From positions 1 through 64,000 of the forward strand of contig JAPOPW010000043.1 of NCBI GenBank assembly GCA_026712715.1: a stretch of DNA of 64,000 bases. The letters run 5' to 3'. Each line of letters opens with the position of its first letter. Position 1 is the first letter of the stretch. The stretch comes from Immundisolibacterales bacterium. Lineage in GTDB: Bacteria; Pseudomonadota; Gammaproteobacteria; HK1. Under the pieces are notes generated by a model that worked only from the letters and a program-made list of their open reading frames with translations, was not told where the DNA came from and made no database searches. A program made the translations under genes and the position numbers. This document shows positions 52,874 through 60,937 of this stretch, piece after piece.

Positions 52874-52957
52874 GTCCCGCGCTCCGTGAGGACGCGCAGG
52901 GCGGGAGCGATGCGGCACTGCGCGCGCGGGTTTCAGCCGCGGGGACTCCCGGACAGG

Positions 52958-53218
52958 CTATCGATAGACGTCCCGGCGGTGCCCCACCTTGAGGACGACG
53001 ATGATCAGCTCGTTCTCGGAGACGCTGTAGAGAATCCGGTACTGCGCCACCCGTACCCGGAAGACATCGTCGTATCCGGAGAGCTTCCTCGCACCCCTGG
53101 GATACGGGTCGTTCGCCAGGGCCAGCATCGCACGGGCAACCCGTGCCTGGTCCGCCTGGGGGAGCTTGTGCAGCCGTCTCTCCGCGGCACGGGAAATCTC
53201 GACCCTACGGCCGGACAT
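52958..53218 (-). CDS. RelE/ParE-family toxin
   Basis: The 86-residue protein matches RelE-type mRNA interferases or ParE: VEISRAAERRLHKLPQADQ at the N-terminus, then DPYPRGARKLSGYDDVFRVR near residue 37 in two parts. RILYSVSENELIIVVLKVGHRRDVYR closes it, with the basic C-terminal residues typical of the active site. As part of a toxin-antitoxin pair it would cleave mRNA on ribosomes unless bound by its partner. Its start codon lies inside the antitoxin gene (14-base overlap), the usual antitoxin-first order. Confidence 0.88.
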   Translation of the reverse strand: MSGRRVEISRAAERRLHKLPQADQARVARAMLALANDPYPRGARKLSGYDDVFRVRVAQYRILYSVSENELIIVVLKVGHRRDVYR

Positions 53219-53429
53219 TCAGCTCGAGCTCACCGAGCACGTCGGTCAGCGGGCGTGTCGGCTCGTGTCGGAGCCGCTTCAGGTCCTCGATGTCCTCGAG
53301 CTCCTCGAGGCGATCGATGAGTGCCTCCTGGATGAAGTGATTCATCACGATGCCCCGCGACTTGCAGTACCGCTCCACGGCGGACTTCAGGACATCGTCG
53401 ATCCGCGCGCTGATCTGCACCTTTGCCAT
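53205..53429 (-). CDS. Ribbon-helix-helix antitoxin
   Basis: The 74-residue protein has a ribbon-helix-helix DNA-binding N-terminus (KVQISARIDDVLKSAVERYC) followed by an acidic helix (EALIDRLEELEDIEDLKRL) that should neutralise the toxin. ATG at 53429. It overlaps the downstream toxin gene by 14 bases. A palindrome sits in the promoter spacer upstream, suggesting that it represses its own operon. Confidence 0.82.
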   Translation of the reverse strand: MAKVQISARIDDVLKSAVERYCKSRGIVMNHFIQEALIDRLEELEDIEDLKRLRHEPTRPLTDVLGELELNVRP

Positions 53430-53469
53430 GCGTCGTTTCCCCGCCGGTCGAGACCGCATCCGATAGCAA

Positions 53470-53498
53470 AAGCTAGCACGTGCGTGCACTACCGACAA
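53470..53498 (-). promoter_or_regulatory. Candidate promoter and operator of the toxin-antitoxin operon
   Basis: On the minus strand TTGTCG (53498-53493) and TAGCTT (53475-53470) are 17 bases apart. The spacer holds the 8-bp palindrome GCACGTGC (53476-53483) and the 6-bp palindrome GTGCAC (53484-53489), a natural place for repression by the RHH antitoxin. Confidence 0.4.
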
Positions 53499-53658
53499 TC
53501 GCTTCGACGACGCCATCCATGGGTCGGCGGTGGGTGGAGCGGGGCCGCGACGTGTCTTCATGCGACCTCGCCATGACGCGAGGGGACCAGCGGCGCATGC
53601 ACCCCCCAAAAGGGCGGTACGGTGCGGTCGAACCCAGGCGAGTCGAAAGGAGATGACC

Positions 53659-54276
53659 ATGAACGCAAGAGCCCGGAACCTGGTTTTCGCCGCTGCGGCA
53701 GGCGCCATTCTCCTCACCGTCGACGCGGCCGCGGACGACGCTGGCGAGCGCGCGTTCGCGAACGAGCTCCGGATCCTGCCCGCGTTCACCGCCCAGCTCG
53801 ACCACACCGTCGTCCAGGGCACCAGGAGCAGCCGCGATACCGCGCGGCTCGAGATGGATCCGGCCCGGAGGAGCTTCCGGCTCTGCTACGAGACCCTCCC
53901 GATCGAAATCTGGCGCGTGGGCAGAAAGGTCGTCACGGTCCCCACGGGAGAGGGAAGACCCGCGCGCGATCGGGCGCTGAGCGCGGGCAAGCTCGCCGCG
54001 CTGCTGTTCATGGTCGGAAGCGGAGTCGCTTCGAAGCACATGGAGGTGGCGCTGGAGCCGAAGGAGACGCAGGTCGACTACGTGCTGTCTCCTCGCAACG
54101 AAGGGAATCCCATCGCATGGATCCGCTACGAGTTCGACGACGTGGGGCTGCTTCGCGCCTCCGTCCTCGAGCGCAGCGGGGAACTGCATCGCATCGTGCT
54201 GAGCGAGCGCAAGCCCGTTACGGAGAGCGAGCCCGAGGCTGCCGGCGCGCCTGCCGCAGCCACGATTTCGATCTGA
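53659..54276 (+). CDS. LolA-like periplasmic protein
   Basis: The 205-residue protein has a signal peptide (RNLVFAAAAGAILLTVDAAA, cleavage near residue 22). The rest looks like the LolA beta-sheet fold: LPAFTAQLDHTVVQGTRS opens it. A buried strand (SFRLCYETLPIEIWRVGRKVV, about residues 70-90, in part) and ELHRIVLSERKPV close it. LolA proteins carry lipoproteins across the periplasm; many distant relatives have other roles. ATG at 53659 is chosen because AGGAG lies 8 bases upstream, while the ATG at 53653 sits directly on that site. It may be transcribed together with the T6SS-like genes 131 bases downstream, but a functional link is uncertain. Confidence 0.6.
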   Translation: MNARARNLVFAAAAGAILLTVDAAADDAGERAFANELRILPAFTAQLDHTVVQGTRSSRDTARLEMDPARRSFRLCYETLPIEIWRVGRKVVTVPTGEGRPARDRALSAGKLAALLFMVGSGVASKHMEVALEPKETQVDYVLSPRNEGNPIAWIRYEFDDVGLLRASVLERSGELHRIVLSERKPVTESEPEAAGAPAAATISI

Positions 54277-54407
54277 GCTGCCCACGCGGGGCTTGACCGG
54301 GCCGGGCCGGGCGGCGCGCCGGCCGGCATCGAGCGGGCCGTGTTCCGACGGCCGGCCCCGCTCCGGGACGAGCGCGCCGCCAGCACAGGGAGAAAGGAGA
54401 GGCCAAG

Positions 54408-56654
54408 GTGAACCTCCTGACCATCCGGGAGCTCTGCGAGAGGCAGGACGCTTGCGGACAGCGGGTGCTCCGACAGGCCGCCGAAGCGGCGGCGCGCGGC
54501 GAAATGGCCACGGTCGGCGTCGAGATCGTCCTCCTCACCCTGCTCCGCGACCGGTCGGCGAGCGCCGACCTTCGTGCCGTGCTCGCGCGCGCGGGAGTCG
54601 ATGCCGATCCCATGGAACACGGCCTCGCCCACGCGCTTCAGAGCCGGCCGCGCGGGCGGACCGGCGCGCTTCCCGCATTCGGGGGTGCCCTCGAGACCCT
54701 CCTGCGGAGCGCGACCACCCTCGCCCTCGACGAGTACCGCGAGCCGGCGGTGGCGCCGGTTCGATGGATCGAGGCGATCCTGCGGCGGCGCGACCAGTGG
54801 GCGGGGCTGCTCGCGAGCCTGCCCGGTCTGGAGGCGCTCGGGCCGGCCGCGCTCGCGGCGCCGCCGGCCGTTCGCGGCGAGGAGGGGAAGCCGCCGCGCC
54901 ACCGGGAATCGGGAGACTGCACCGAGGATCTGGTCGCGCGAGCGAGGCGCGGCGAGATCGACTCCGCGGTCGGATTCGAGAGCGAGATGGAGGCGATCGC
55001 GGCGATCCTCCTTCGCCGGCGCCAGTGCTCGGCGGTCGTGGTGGGCGAGCCCGGGGTCGGCAAGACCGCGTGCGCGCTCGCGTTCGTACGCGCGCTTGCG
55101 AACCGGGAGGATCGGATTCCGGCCGCCTTGCGCGACTCGCCGGTCCGCGAGCTGGTCCCGGCCCGGCTCCGGGCGGCCGGGGCGTGGCAGGGTGCGGCCG
55201 AGGAGCGCCTGGAGGTGGCGCTCGCCGACGCGCGGCGGACCGACGCGATCCTCTTCGTCGACGACCTGCACGTCCTCGCGGGGGCTTCGAACGGGGCCGG
55301 GGGAGAGCTGCTCGAGACCCTGGTCCGGGACGGGACGCGCCTCCTCGCCACCTGCGGGTGGCGGGAGTGGCGGCGTTCCATCGAGCCCGACCCGGCGCTT
55401 GCGAGACGGCTCGCGGCGGTCCGCATCGAGGAGCCGGGACCGGACCGCGCGGTCGCCATCGTGCACGCGGCGAGCCCCCGGCTCGCCGGCCACCACGCGG
55501 TGGCGATCAGCGAGGAAGCGGTCCTCGATCGGTGCGTGCGGCTCTCGCACCGCTACATCGTGGGCAGGCGCCTTCCCGACAAGGCGATCGCGGTGCTCGA
55601 CTCGGCCTGCGCGCGCGCGCGGATGCGGGACGAGGAAGGGGCGAACGTCAACGAGGACGACGTGCGCGCGGTGGTGTCGGACCTCGCCGGGGTTCCGTCG
55701 CACCGCCTCCTCTGCGATACGGCCGGGACCGGACTCGGACTCGAGACGGATCTCGCGAAACGCGTCGTCGGGCAGCCGGAGGCGCTCCGGCGCTGCGCCG
55801 ACCAGGCCCGGGCGTGGATCGCCGGGCTGTCGGACCGCCGGCACCCGGTCGGGGCGCTGCTCTTCACCGGTCCCTCCGGAGTCGGCAAGACGGAGACCGC
55901 GCACGCGCTCGCCGACACCCTCTTCGCGGGCCGGATCCTCACCGTGAACCTCTCGGAGTACCAGGAAGCCCACACCGTGTCGGGCCTCAAGGGCGCCCCC
56001 GCGGGCTACGTCGGGTATGGCGAGGGCGGGGTGCTGACCGAAGGGATCCGCAAGACCCCCTGCTGCGTGGTGCTGCTCGACGAGATCGAGAAGGCGCATC
56101 GGGACGTCATCGAGATGCTGTACCAGGTCCTGGACCGCGGCTGGATGGAGGACGCGGAGGGGATCGAGGCGGACTTCTCGAACGCCGTGGTCATCCTGAC
56201 GAGCAACGTCGGGGATCGGCTGATGGAGGAGATCGGAGCCCGGAGCGGGCCGGAGTCCGAAGCGCGCATCGAGCGCGAGATGCTCGCCGAGCTTCACCGC
56301 GTGTTCCCCCCCGCGTTCATCGGCCGTCTCCAGGTCGTTCCGTACCGGCCCCTGTCGGAGGAGACCCTGGAGCGAATCGCGGTGCTTCGACTGCGCCGCC
56401 TGGCCGAGCTCTACACCGCCTCGCACCACGCCCCGCTCGGTTTCCACGAGTCGGTGCGCGAGTGGCTGTGCGCGCGCGTGCAGTCGTCGCGGCAGGGGGC
56501 CCGGGTGCTCGATGCCCTCATCGCGCGCTCCGTCCGTCCGGCCCTCGCCGAGCACATCCTGGGCCGGATCGCGGAGGGCGGATCTCCTGGAGCGCTGGAG
56601 GTGCGTCGCTCGCCGGACGGGCGGATCGAAGTCGTCTCCCGTCCGGAGGCCTGA
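54408..56654 (+). CDS. ClpV-like AAA+ ATPase lacking the middle domain
   Basis: The 748-residue Clp/Hsp100 protein has an N-domain (about 1-135) and a first AAA+ domain with Walker A GEPGVGKT at 213-220. Its Walker B reads ILFVDDLH at 281-288, so the usual catalytic Glu is Asp. The first pore loop reads AWQG instead of the usual KYRG. A second AAA+ domain follows with Walker A GPSGVGKTE at 488-496, pore loop GYVGYGEGG and Walker B VVLLDEIEK at 554-562. The first domain runs into the second within about 50 residues (RLPDKAIAVLDSACARARM to RVVGQPEAL), so the coiled-coil M-domain of ClpB/ClpV is absent. Genomic context with Hcp and VgrG supports a ClpV role in recycling a contracted sheath. Confidence 0.8.
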   Translation: MNLLTIRELCERQDACGQRVLRQAAEAAARGEMATVGVEIVLLTLLRDRSASADLRAVLARAGVDADPMEHGLAHALQSRPRGRTGALPAFGGALETLLRSATTLALDEYREPAVAPVRWIEAILRRRDQWAGLLASLPGLEALGPAALAAPPAVRGEEGKPPRHRESGDCTEDLVARARRGEIDSAVGFESEMEAIAAILLRRRQCSAVVVGEPGVGKTACALAFVRALANREDRIPAALRDSPVRELVPARLRAAGAWQGAAEERLEVALADARRTDAILFVDDLHVLAGASNGAGGELLETLVRDGTRLLATCGWREWRRSIEPDPALARRLAAVRIEEPGPDRAVAIVHAASPRLAGHHAVAISEEAVLDRCVRLSHRYIVGRRLPDKAIAVLDSACARARMRDEEGANVNEDDVRAVVSDLAGVPSHRLLCDTAGTGLGLETDLAKRVVGQPEALRRCADQARAWIAGLSDRRHPVGALLFTGPSGVGKTETAHALADTLFAGRILTVNLSEYQEAHTVSGLKGAPAGYVGYGEGGVLTEGIRKTPCCVVLLDEIEKAHRDVIEMLYQVLDRGWMEDAEGIEADFSNAVVILTSNVGDRLMEEIGARSGPESEARIEREMLAELHRVFPPAFIGRLQVVPYRPLSEETLERIAVLRLRRLAELYTASHHAPLGFHESVREWLCARVQSSRQGARVLDALIARSVRPALAEHILGRIAEGGSPGALEVRRSPDGRIEVVSRPEA

Positions 56655-56675
56655 GCGCGGGGTGGCCGGGAGCGG

Positions 56676-59600
56676 GTGATGGCGCGCCGGAAAGTGTTTG
56701 CAGGAGTCAGGCGCGTCCTCGTCTCGGGACCGCACGGGACGCTCGCCGGACCGGGGAGGGCCATCCGTGCCGCCTTCGCGCTCGCGGGGGCGGATGCCGT
56801 CCGCCTGGTCCTGACCGGAGACCGTTCGCACGCGGACCGGATCCTCGAAGGCCTCGGAACGGACCCGCCTCCGGATGCGATCCTGCGGGTGGCGGCCCGA
56901 CCCGGACTGGTGGTCGTCGACGCGACCGGCGCCGGTGCGCGGAGCCTTCGCCGCCTCGCCCGCGCGCTCCCGCGGCGAAGGCCGGTGGACGGCATCGGAT
57001 GGGTCACGGACCTCGAAGGAGAAGACGACCGCGGGGCCGCGAGCGCGGCGCGACTTGCGAAGTCGCTCCGCGTCCGCGCCGCGTTGCACGTGGTGGTGCC
57101 GGGTGACCACGACCTCCCGATCTTCGTGACTGTCCCGGACGCGGCCGCTCCGGACTTGCGCGCCCTTGTCCGCGGCTTCGTGATGCGCCTGGTGCTCGAA
57201 TGGCTGTACCGGGGAGGACGCCCCACTTTCCGATCGCCGCCGCCCGGCACCGATGGAGGCATGGCGCCGGCGCTTGAGGCCGCGATCGGAACCGCGTGCT
57301 CGAAGTCGCTCCGGCTGTCCTCCCTCGCGCGGGGCGGGAGCGGGCTGGCCGTAGCCGTCGCGAGCACGTGGGACCGGACCGTTCCGGACGAACGCGTCCA
57401 CTGCTGGAGATGGGCCGGTGCGGCCGTCCTCGCGGCCGGGGTCGCGCTCGGCGGGCTCGGCATCCATTCGCAGGCGAAGCACGCAGAGAAGGTGGAACGA
57501 GCGTTGTCCGTACTCGCTCCCGTGCTCCCGGAGGCCGCCAGCGAGCCTGGCACGCTCGCCGGCGGATCGAAGGCGCGTCGCTACGTGCAGGCGGCGCAGG
57601 CCCTCGTTCGGGCGGCCGGGCCGAGCGTCTTCAGTCCCCTTTCCGGTCTCCATCCCGGTATCGGGCCGCTCAGCTCGCTGGCGAGACGAGCGGTGAGAGA
57701 CGCGGTGATTCGCCCGGCGCAGGGGGTGATCCGGGACCGGGTCGCGCACGAACTCGCCCCGCAGGCCGACCCCGACCGTTGGCTCGATCGGGCGGGAGAC
57801 GCGTTGGCGGGAGTCGGCGCGAGCGGCTCGGATGCGACCGCCGGCCTTCTCGCCGCCGCATACGGCGGAAGCGCGGCGCGATGGGCACGGGAGCTCGATC
57901 GTCTGCCCCGTGCGCTTCGCTCCGTGGAGATCGCCGCGAGTCGGGAGGCGAGTCACGGATTCGTCGAAACCATGGAGGCGTGGGCCCGGAACCGATACGC
58001 GAACGGGGTGCCGCTCGGGGTCGCGCGGCGGGCGGCCGGCGCCTCGGATTGGCGTGGGCGGATGAACGCGCTCCGAGAGCTCGACACGGCCCTCGAAACG
58101 GAGGAGGCGCTCTGGCTGGCGCGGCGCGGGGCCGACCCGCGGCTCGAACGCATCCTGTCCCGTGCCCGGGGCATCCTGGACGAGCCGACCCTCGCGCGGG
58201 CGCGCGCCGCGGCCGGCCGCGCGCAGGCCGATGCCCGGACGGAGATCGAGGGTCTGCGGGCGCCCGGCGACGCTCCGCTCGTCGAGCTCGACGGGAGTGA
58301 AGGTCCCGAGCTCGCGGCGGCTGCAAGCGGGCTGCTTCGCGCTTACGAGTCCCTGGCGGAAGAAGATCTTTTCGCGGGGAAAGGGGAGACTGCCGGGGCG
58401 GCGGAGTGGCCGGGCAGCTCGCCGAGGAAGGTTCTCGCCAGCCTCGAACGGCTGGAACGCCGGCTCGCGGAAACGAGAATCGGCCAGGACTTCGAAGAGT
58501 CGCTTCGAACGGAGGTGGAAGCGGCGGCCTTCGACGAGGCCGCGCGCCGCATCGAGGCGGGTCCGATCGGTCCGTTCGCGGCGGAAGAACGGGCCGCGGC
58601 TCGCGCGATCGAGCGCCTCGCCCGCACCAGGGGCGCCTACCGGGCGGCGGATCGATTCGCCACCTGGACGGGGCGGCTCGACGAGCTGCGGGCACGCGCC
58701 GCGCTTGACGCCGTCGAGGAGGACGACCCTCTCGCCGTCGAGTTCGACGGGGAGACCGACCGGCATGCGGTGCTGGATCGGGTGACGGGAGGCATCGAAC
58801 GGCTGGACGCGCTCTACCGGAGCGCGGCCGATCTCCGGGACTTCCGGTGGCGGGAGATCGGACGGACGCTGCGCGGCTACCGGGATGGGGACCGGTCCTC
58901 GGTGCTGACGAGGATGGCCGAGCGGGCGCGCGAGTACGCCGGCCGCGGGGCGGCTGCCTGTCGCGGGACGATCGTGGAAACGGGTGGGCGCCCACCCCGG
59001 GCCGCCGGCTATCCGCAACGCGCCTGGGCGGCCTTCGCGCGCCGGCTCGATGCGGTGTGCCGCGAGGCCGCGGTCCGGGCCGCCGCGGATGCGGACGAAG
59101 ATCTTCGAACGTACTACCGCGAGCACCTCGCCTGGCGGTGGCCGTACTCGGACCTCCCGAGTGCGCCCGCCGTGCCGCGGTCCACCCTGGCCGAGCTTCT
59201 GCGCAGGGCCACCGACCGCGAGCTCGAGGAGCTGCCGGCCGACCTCGCCGCGATCGTCGCCCCCTGGCGGCGAAACCGCAAGGGCGAGCCGGTGCTCGAT
59301 CTCGTTGTCGAGTGGCGCACCGGACCGGAGCGCGAGCGCAACGCGGAGCACCTGGCCGCGTACCGCATCGAGGGCCTGGAGGCGCTCGGGGACGGGGTCG
59401 CCGAGTGGCGCTACGGGGACCGTCTCGAGGCGCGTCTGCGGCTTGCGAAGGACTCCCCGCTCCGGTTCGAAGGCGGAGCCGCGGAGGTGTCGGTTCCGAT
59501 CGAGCCGGAGAGCTGGGTCGGGTACGTCGTGGCCGGTTCCCCCGCGGCGGAACTCGCGATCGATGCCCGGGTGATCCGGAAGGGCGGTGCTGCCGATCGC

Positions 59601-59732
59601 CTCCGGGTGAGCGCGACCTTGCGGTTGAACCGCGAGCGGCCGGAGTACCACCCCCTGGTCGGGCCGCGTCTCCGGCTGGCCACGACGCGTCCCATCGAGG
59701 CAAGTGCGGCACCGGCGGGGCGCCTACCGTAA
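56676..59732 (+). CDS. TssM/IcmF-like protein, divergent
   Basis: The 1018-residue protein is tentatively the TssM (IcmF) part of a type VI secretion membrane complex. One clear membrane segment lies at about residues 245-264 (WAGAAVLAAGVALGGLGI), followed by a long helical region with many Arg/Ala/Glu repeats. A C-terminal region resembles TssM (YYREHLAWRWPYSDLPSAP near 810, then a beta-rich tail). The N-terminal part (1-240) has the layout of the TssM cytoplasmic domain (RRRPVDGIGWVTDL) but no readable Walker A; the expected loop is replaced by VSGPHGTLAGPG. Canonical TssM has three membrane segments. It begins 22 bases after the ClpV-like gene, at GTG 56676 or ATG 56679. Confidence 0.55.
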   Translation: MMARRKVFAGVRRVLVSGPHGTLAGPGRAIRAAFALAGADAVRLVLTGDRSHADRILEGLGTDPPPDAILRVAARPGLVVVDATGAGARSLRRLARALPRRRPVDGIGWVTDLEGEDDRGAASAARLAKSLRVRAALHVVVPGDHDLPIFVTVPDAAAPDLRALVRGFVMRLVLEWLYRGGRPTFRSPPPGTDGGMAPALEAAIGTACSKSLRLSSLARGGSGLAVAVASTWDRTVPDERVHCWRWAGAAVLAAGVALGGLGIHSQAKHAEKVERALSVLAPVLPEAASEPGTLAGGSKARRYVQAAQALVRAAGPSVFSPLSGLHPGIGPLSSLARRAVRDAVIRPAQGVIRDRVAHELAPQADPDRWLDRAGDALAGVGASGSDATAGLLAAAYGGSAARWARELDRLPRALRSVEIAASREASHGFVETMEAWARNRYANGVPLGVARRAAGASDWRGRMNALRELDTALETEEALWLARRGADPRLERILSRARGILDEPTLARARAAAGRAQADARTEIEGLRAPGDAPLVELDGSEGPELAAAASGLLRAYESLAEEDLFAGKGETAGAAEWPGSSPRKVLASLERLERRLAETRIGQDFEESLRTEVEAAAFDEAARRIEAGPIGPFAAEERAAARAIERLARTRGAYRAADRFATWTGRLDELRARAALDAVEEDDPLAVEFDGETDRHAVLDRVTGGIERLDALYRSAADLRDFRWREIGRTLRGYRDGDRSSVLTRMAERAREYAGRGAAACRGTIVETGGRPPRAAGYPQRAWAAFARRLDAVCREAAVRAAADADEDLRTYYREHLAWRWPYSDLPSAPAVPRSTLAELLRRATDRELEELPADLAAIVAPWRRNRKGEPVLDLVVEWRTGPERERNAEHLAAYRIEGLEALGDGVAEWRYGDRLEARLRLAKDSPLRFEGGAAEVSVPIEPESWVGYVVAGSPAAELAIDARVIRKGGAADRLRVSATLRLNRERPEYHPLVGPRLRLATTRPIEASAAPAGRLP

Positions 59733-59769
59733 GCATCCAATCCAATCGCGCGCTACGGAGGCTGCCGCC

Positions 59770-60408
59770 ATGGCAATCATCGCCGCGAAATTCCCGGACA
59801 TCCTCGGCGAGAGCCGAATCTCGGGCTACGAAGACCAGGTCGAGGCAATCGGAATCCGCGACCACATCGGACTCAACCTCTCGCGCGGAGCCCGGCCGTC
59901 GCAGGGCCGGACCGCGGGCCGCTCGCACCATTCGAGCATCGAGCTCATCCGGTACCGCGACCGTGCCTCGCCGAAGCTCTCGCAGGCCTGCTCGGCCGGC
60001 GAGAACCTCGGGGAGGTCGAGATCACCTGCTTCCGGACCCTCGAGACCGGAATCGTGTCCTACTTCACCTACGTTCTGACCGAGTGCTTCGTGCCGCGGC
60101 TGGAGACCGAGACGCTGGACGGGACCGCGAGCGCGCTGGCGCCGCACCACGACGACGAGACCGACATGGCGCCCTCGTACCACGGCATGGGGGCGGTGGT
60201 GTCCGCGCTCGCCCGGGCGAGGCTCGACCTTCCGATCGCTCCGCGCGCGTTCTTCCCGAACGTTCGCGGCGTGCCGCGCACGCGTCAGATCGAACGGGTA
60301 TGGCTCAACCCGGCCGTTGTCCGGTGGACGTACACCCCTTACGAGCACGGGGTTCCCGGAGGGGCGGTCGAGAAGGCCTGGAACGTGCAGCAGGGCGTGG
60401 AAGCCTGA
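59770..60408 (+). CDS. hcp: Hcp-family tube protein with C-terminal insertion
   Basis: The 212-residue protein aligns over its first 110 residues with the neighbouring Hcp: SGYEDQVEAIGIRDHIGLNL versus SGYEGWIECTSMKHAISLPV, then the later GENLGEVEITCFRT and VSYFTYVLTECFV. Hcp proteins form the hexameric tube fired by the T6SS. After about residue 112 an extra block of about 45 residues (TLDGTASALAPHHDDETDMA and a helical part) precedes the final strands (VWLNPAVVRWTYTPYE). Canonical Hcp is about 160 residues. The insert could be a surface domain or a fused effector-like part. ATG at 59770. Confidence 0.75.
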   Translation: MAIIAAKFPDILGESRISGYEDQVEAIGIRDHIGLNLSRGARPSQGRTAGRSHHSSIELIRYRDRASPKLSQACSAGENLGEVEITCFRTLETGIVSYFTYVLTECFVPRLETETLDGTASALAPHHDDETDMAPSYHGMGAVVSALARARLDLPIAPRAFFPNVRGVPRTRQIERVWLNPAVVRWTYTPYEHGVPGGAVEKAWNVQQGVEA

Positions 60409-60426
60409 ACGGGGGAGGACGGATCA

Positions 60427-60921
60427 ATGGCCGATTTCCTGGTCAAGATTGACGGTGTGGAGGGAGAGGCGACGCTCTCCGGGTACGAGGGATGGATCGA
60501 GTGCACGTCGATGAAGCACGCGATCTCGCTGCCGGTCGTGGCCCAGGCCTCGGGGCGCACCGAGGGAACCTCCCGGCACGGTGCGATGCTGATGCTCCAC
60601 GCGATCGACAAGGCGACGCCCGCGCTCAAGCTCGCCTGCGCGGCCGGCGCGAACGTCGGCGACGTCGAGGTCCACCGCATGCGGATGATTGGCGGGCAGT
60701 CGCGGCCCGTCGAGCAGATCCGGCTCACCAAGGTGATGGTGAGCGAGGAGGGGGTCGACACCGCGATCGACCCCGATACGAACGAGCTCGCGGGGGAGCC
60801 GGACGAGGTCTTCGCCCTCGCCTACGCCGACATCCGCTGGACCGCGCAGCACTACGTTGACGGCGCGGACTCGGGGGCGGTCGAGGGCGGCTGGTCCACG
60901 GCGACGCAGAGCGTCCTCTAG
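60427..60921 (+). CDS. hcp: Hcp, type VI secretion tube protein
   Basis: The 164-residue Hcp has canonical length. It shows FLVKIDGVEGEATLSGYEGW at the start, SRHGAMLMLHAIDKATPALK near residue 52 in part and ANVGDVEVHRMR near residue 74. IRLTKVMVSEEGVDT follows near residue 99, and AYADIRWTAQHY near residue 137. It would stack as hexameric rings into the inner tube. ATG at 60427 with GGGAGGAC upstream. It lies 18 bases after the longer Hcp and 16 bases before the first VgrG-like gene, suggesting one transcript. Confidence 0.88.
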   Translation: MADFLVKIDGVEGEATLSGYEGWIECTSMKHAISLPVVAQASGRTEGTSRHGAMLMLHAIDKATPALKLACAAGANVGDVEVHRMRMIGGQSRPVEQIRLTKVMVSEEGVDTAIDPDTNELAGEPDEVFALAYADIRWTAQHYVDGADSGAVEGGWSTATQSVL

Positions 60922-60937
60922 CGCCCTGCAACCCGAA

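Noticed and set aside
54126-59651. An 1841-codon open frame on the minus strand opposite the T6SS-like genes
   Set aside because: Long antisense frames without stops are expected in very GC-rich coding DNA. The translation is Arg/Pro/Gly/Glu-rich with no recognisable domain, while the plus strand has clear protein families.
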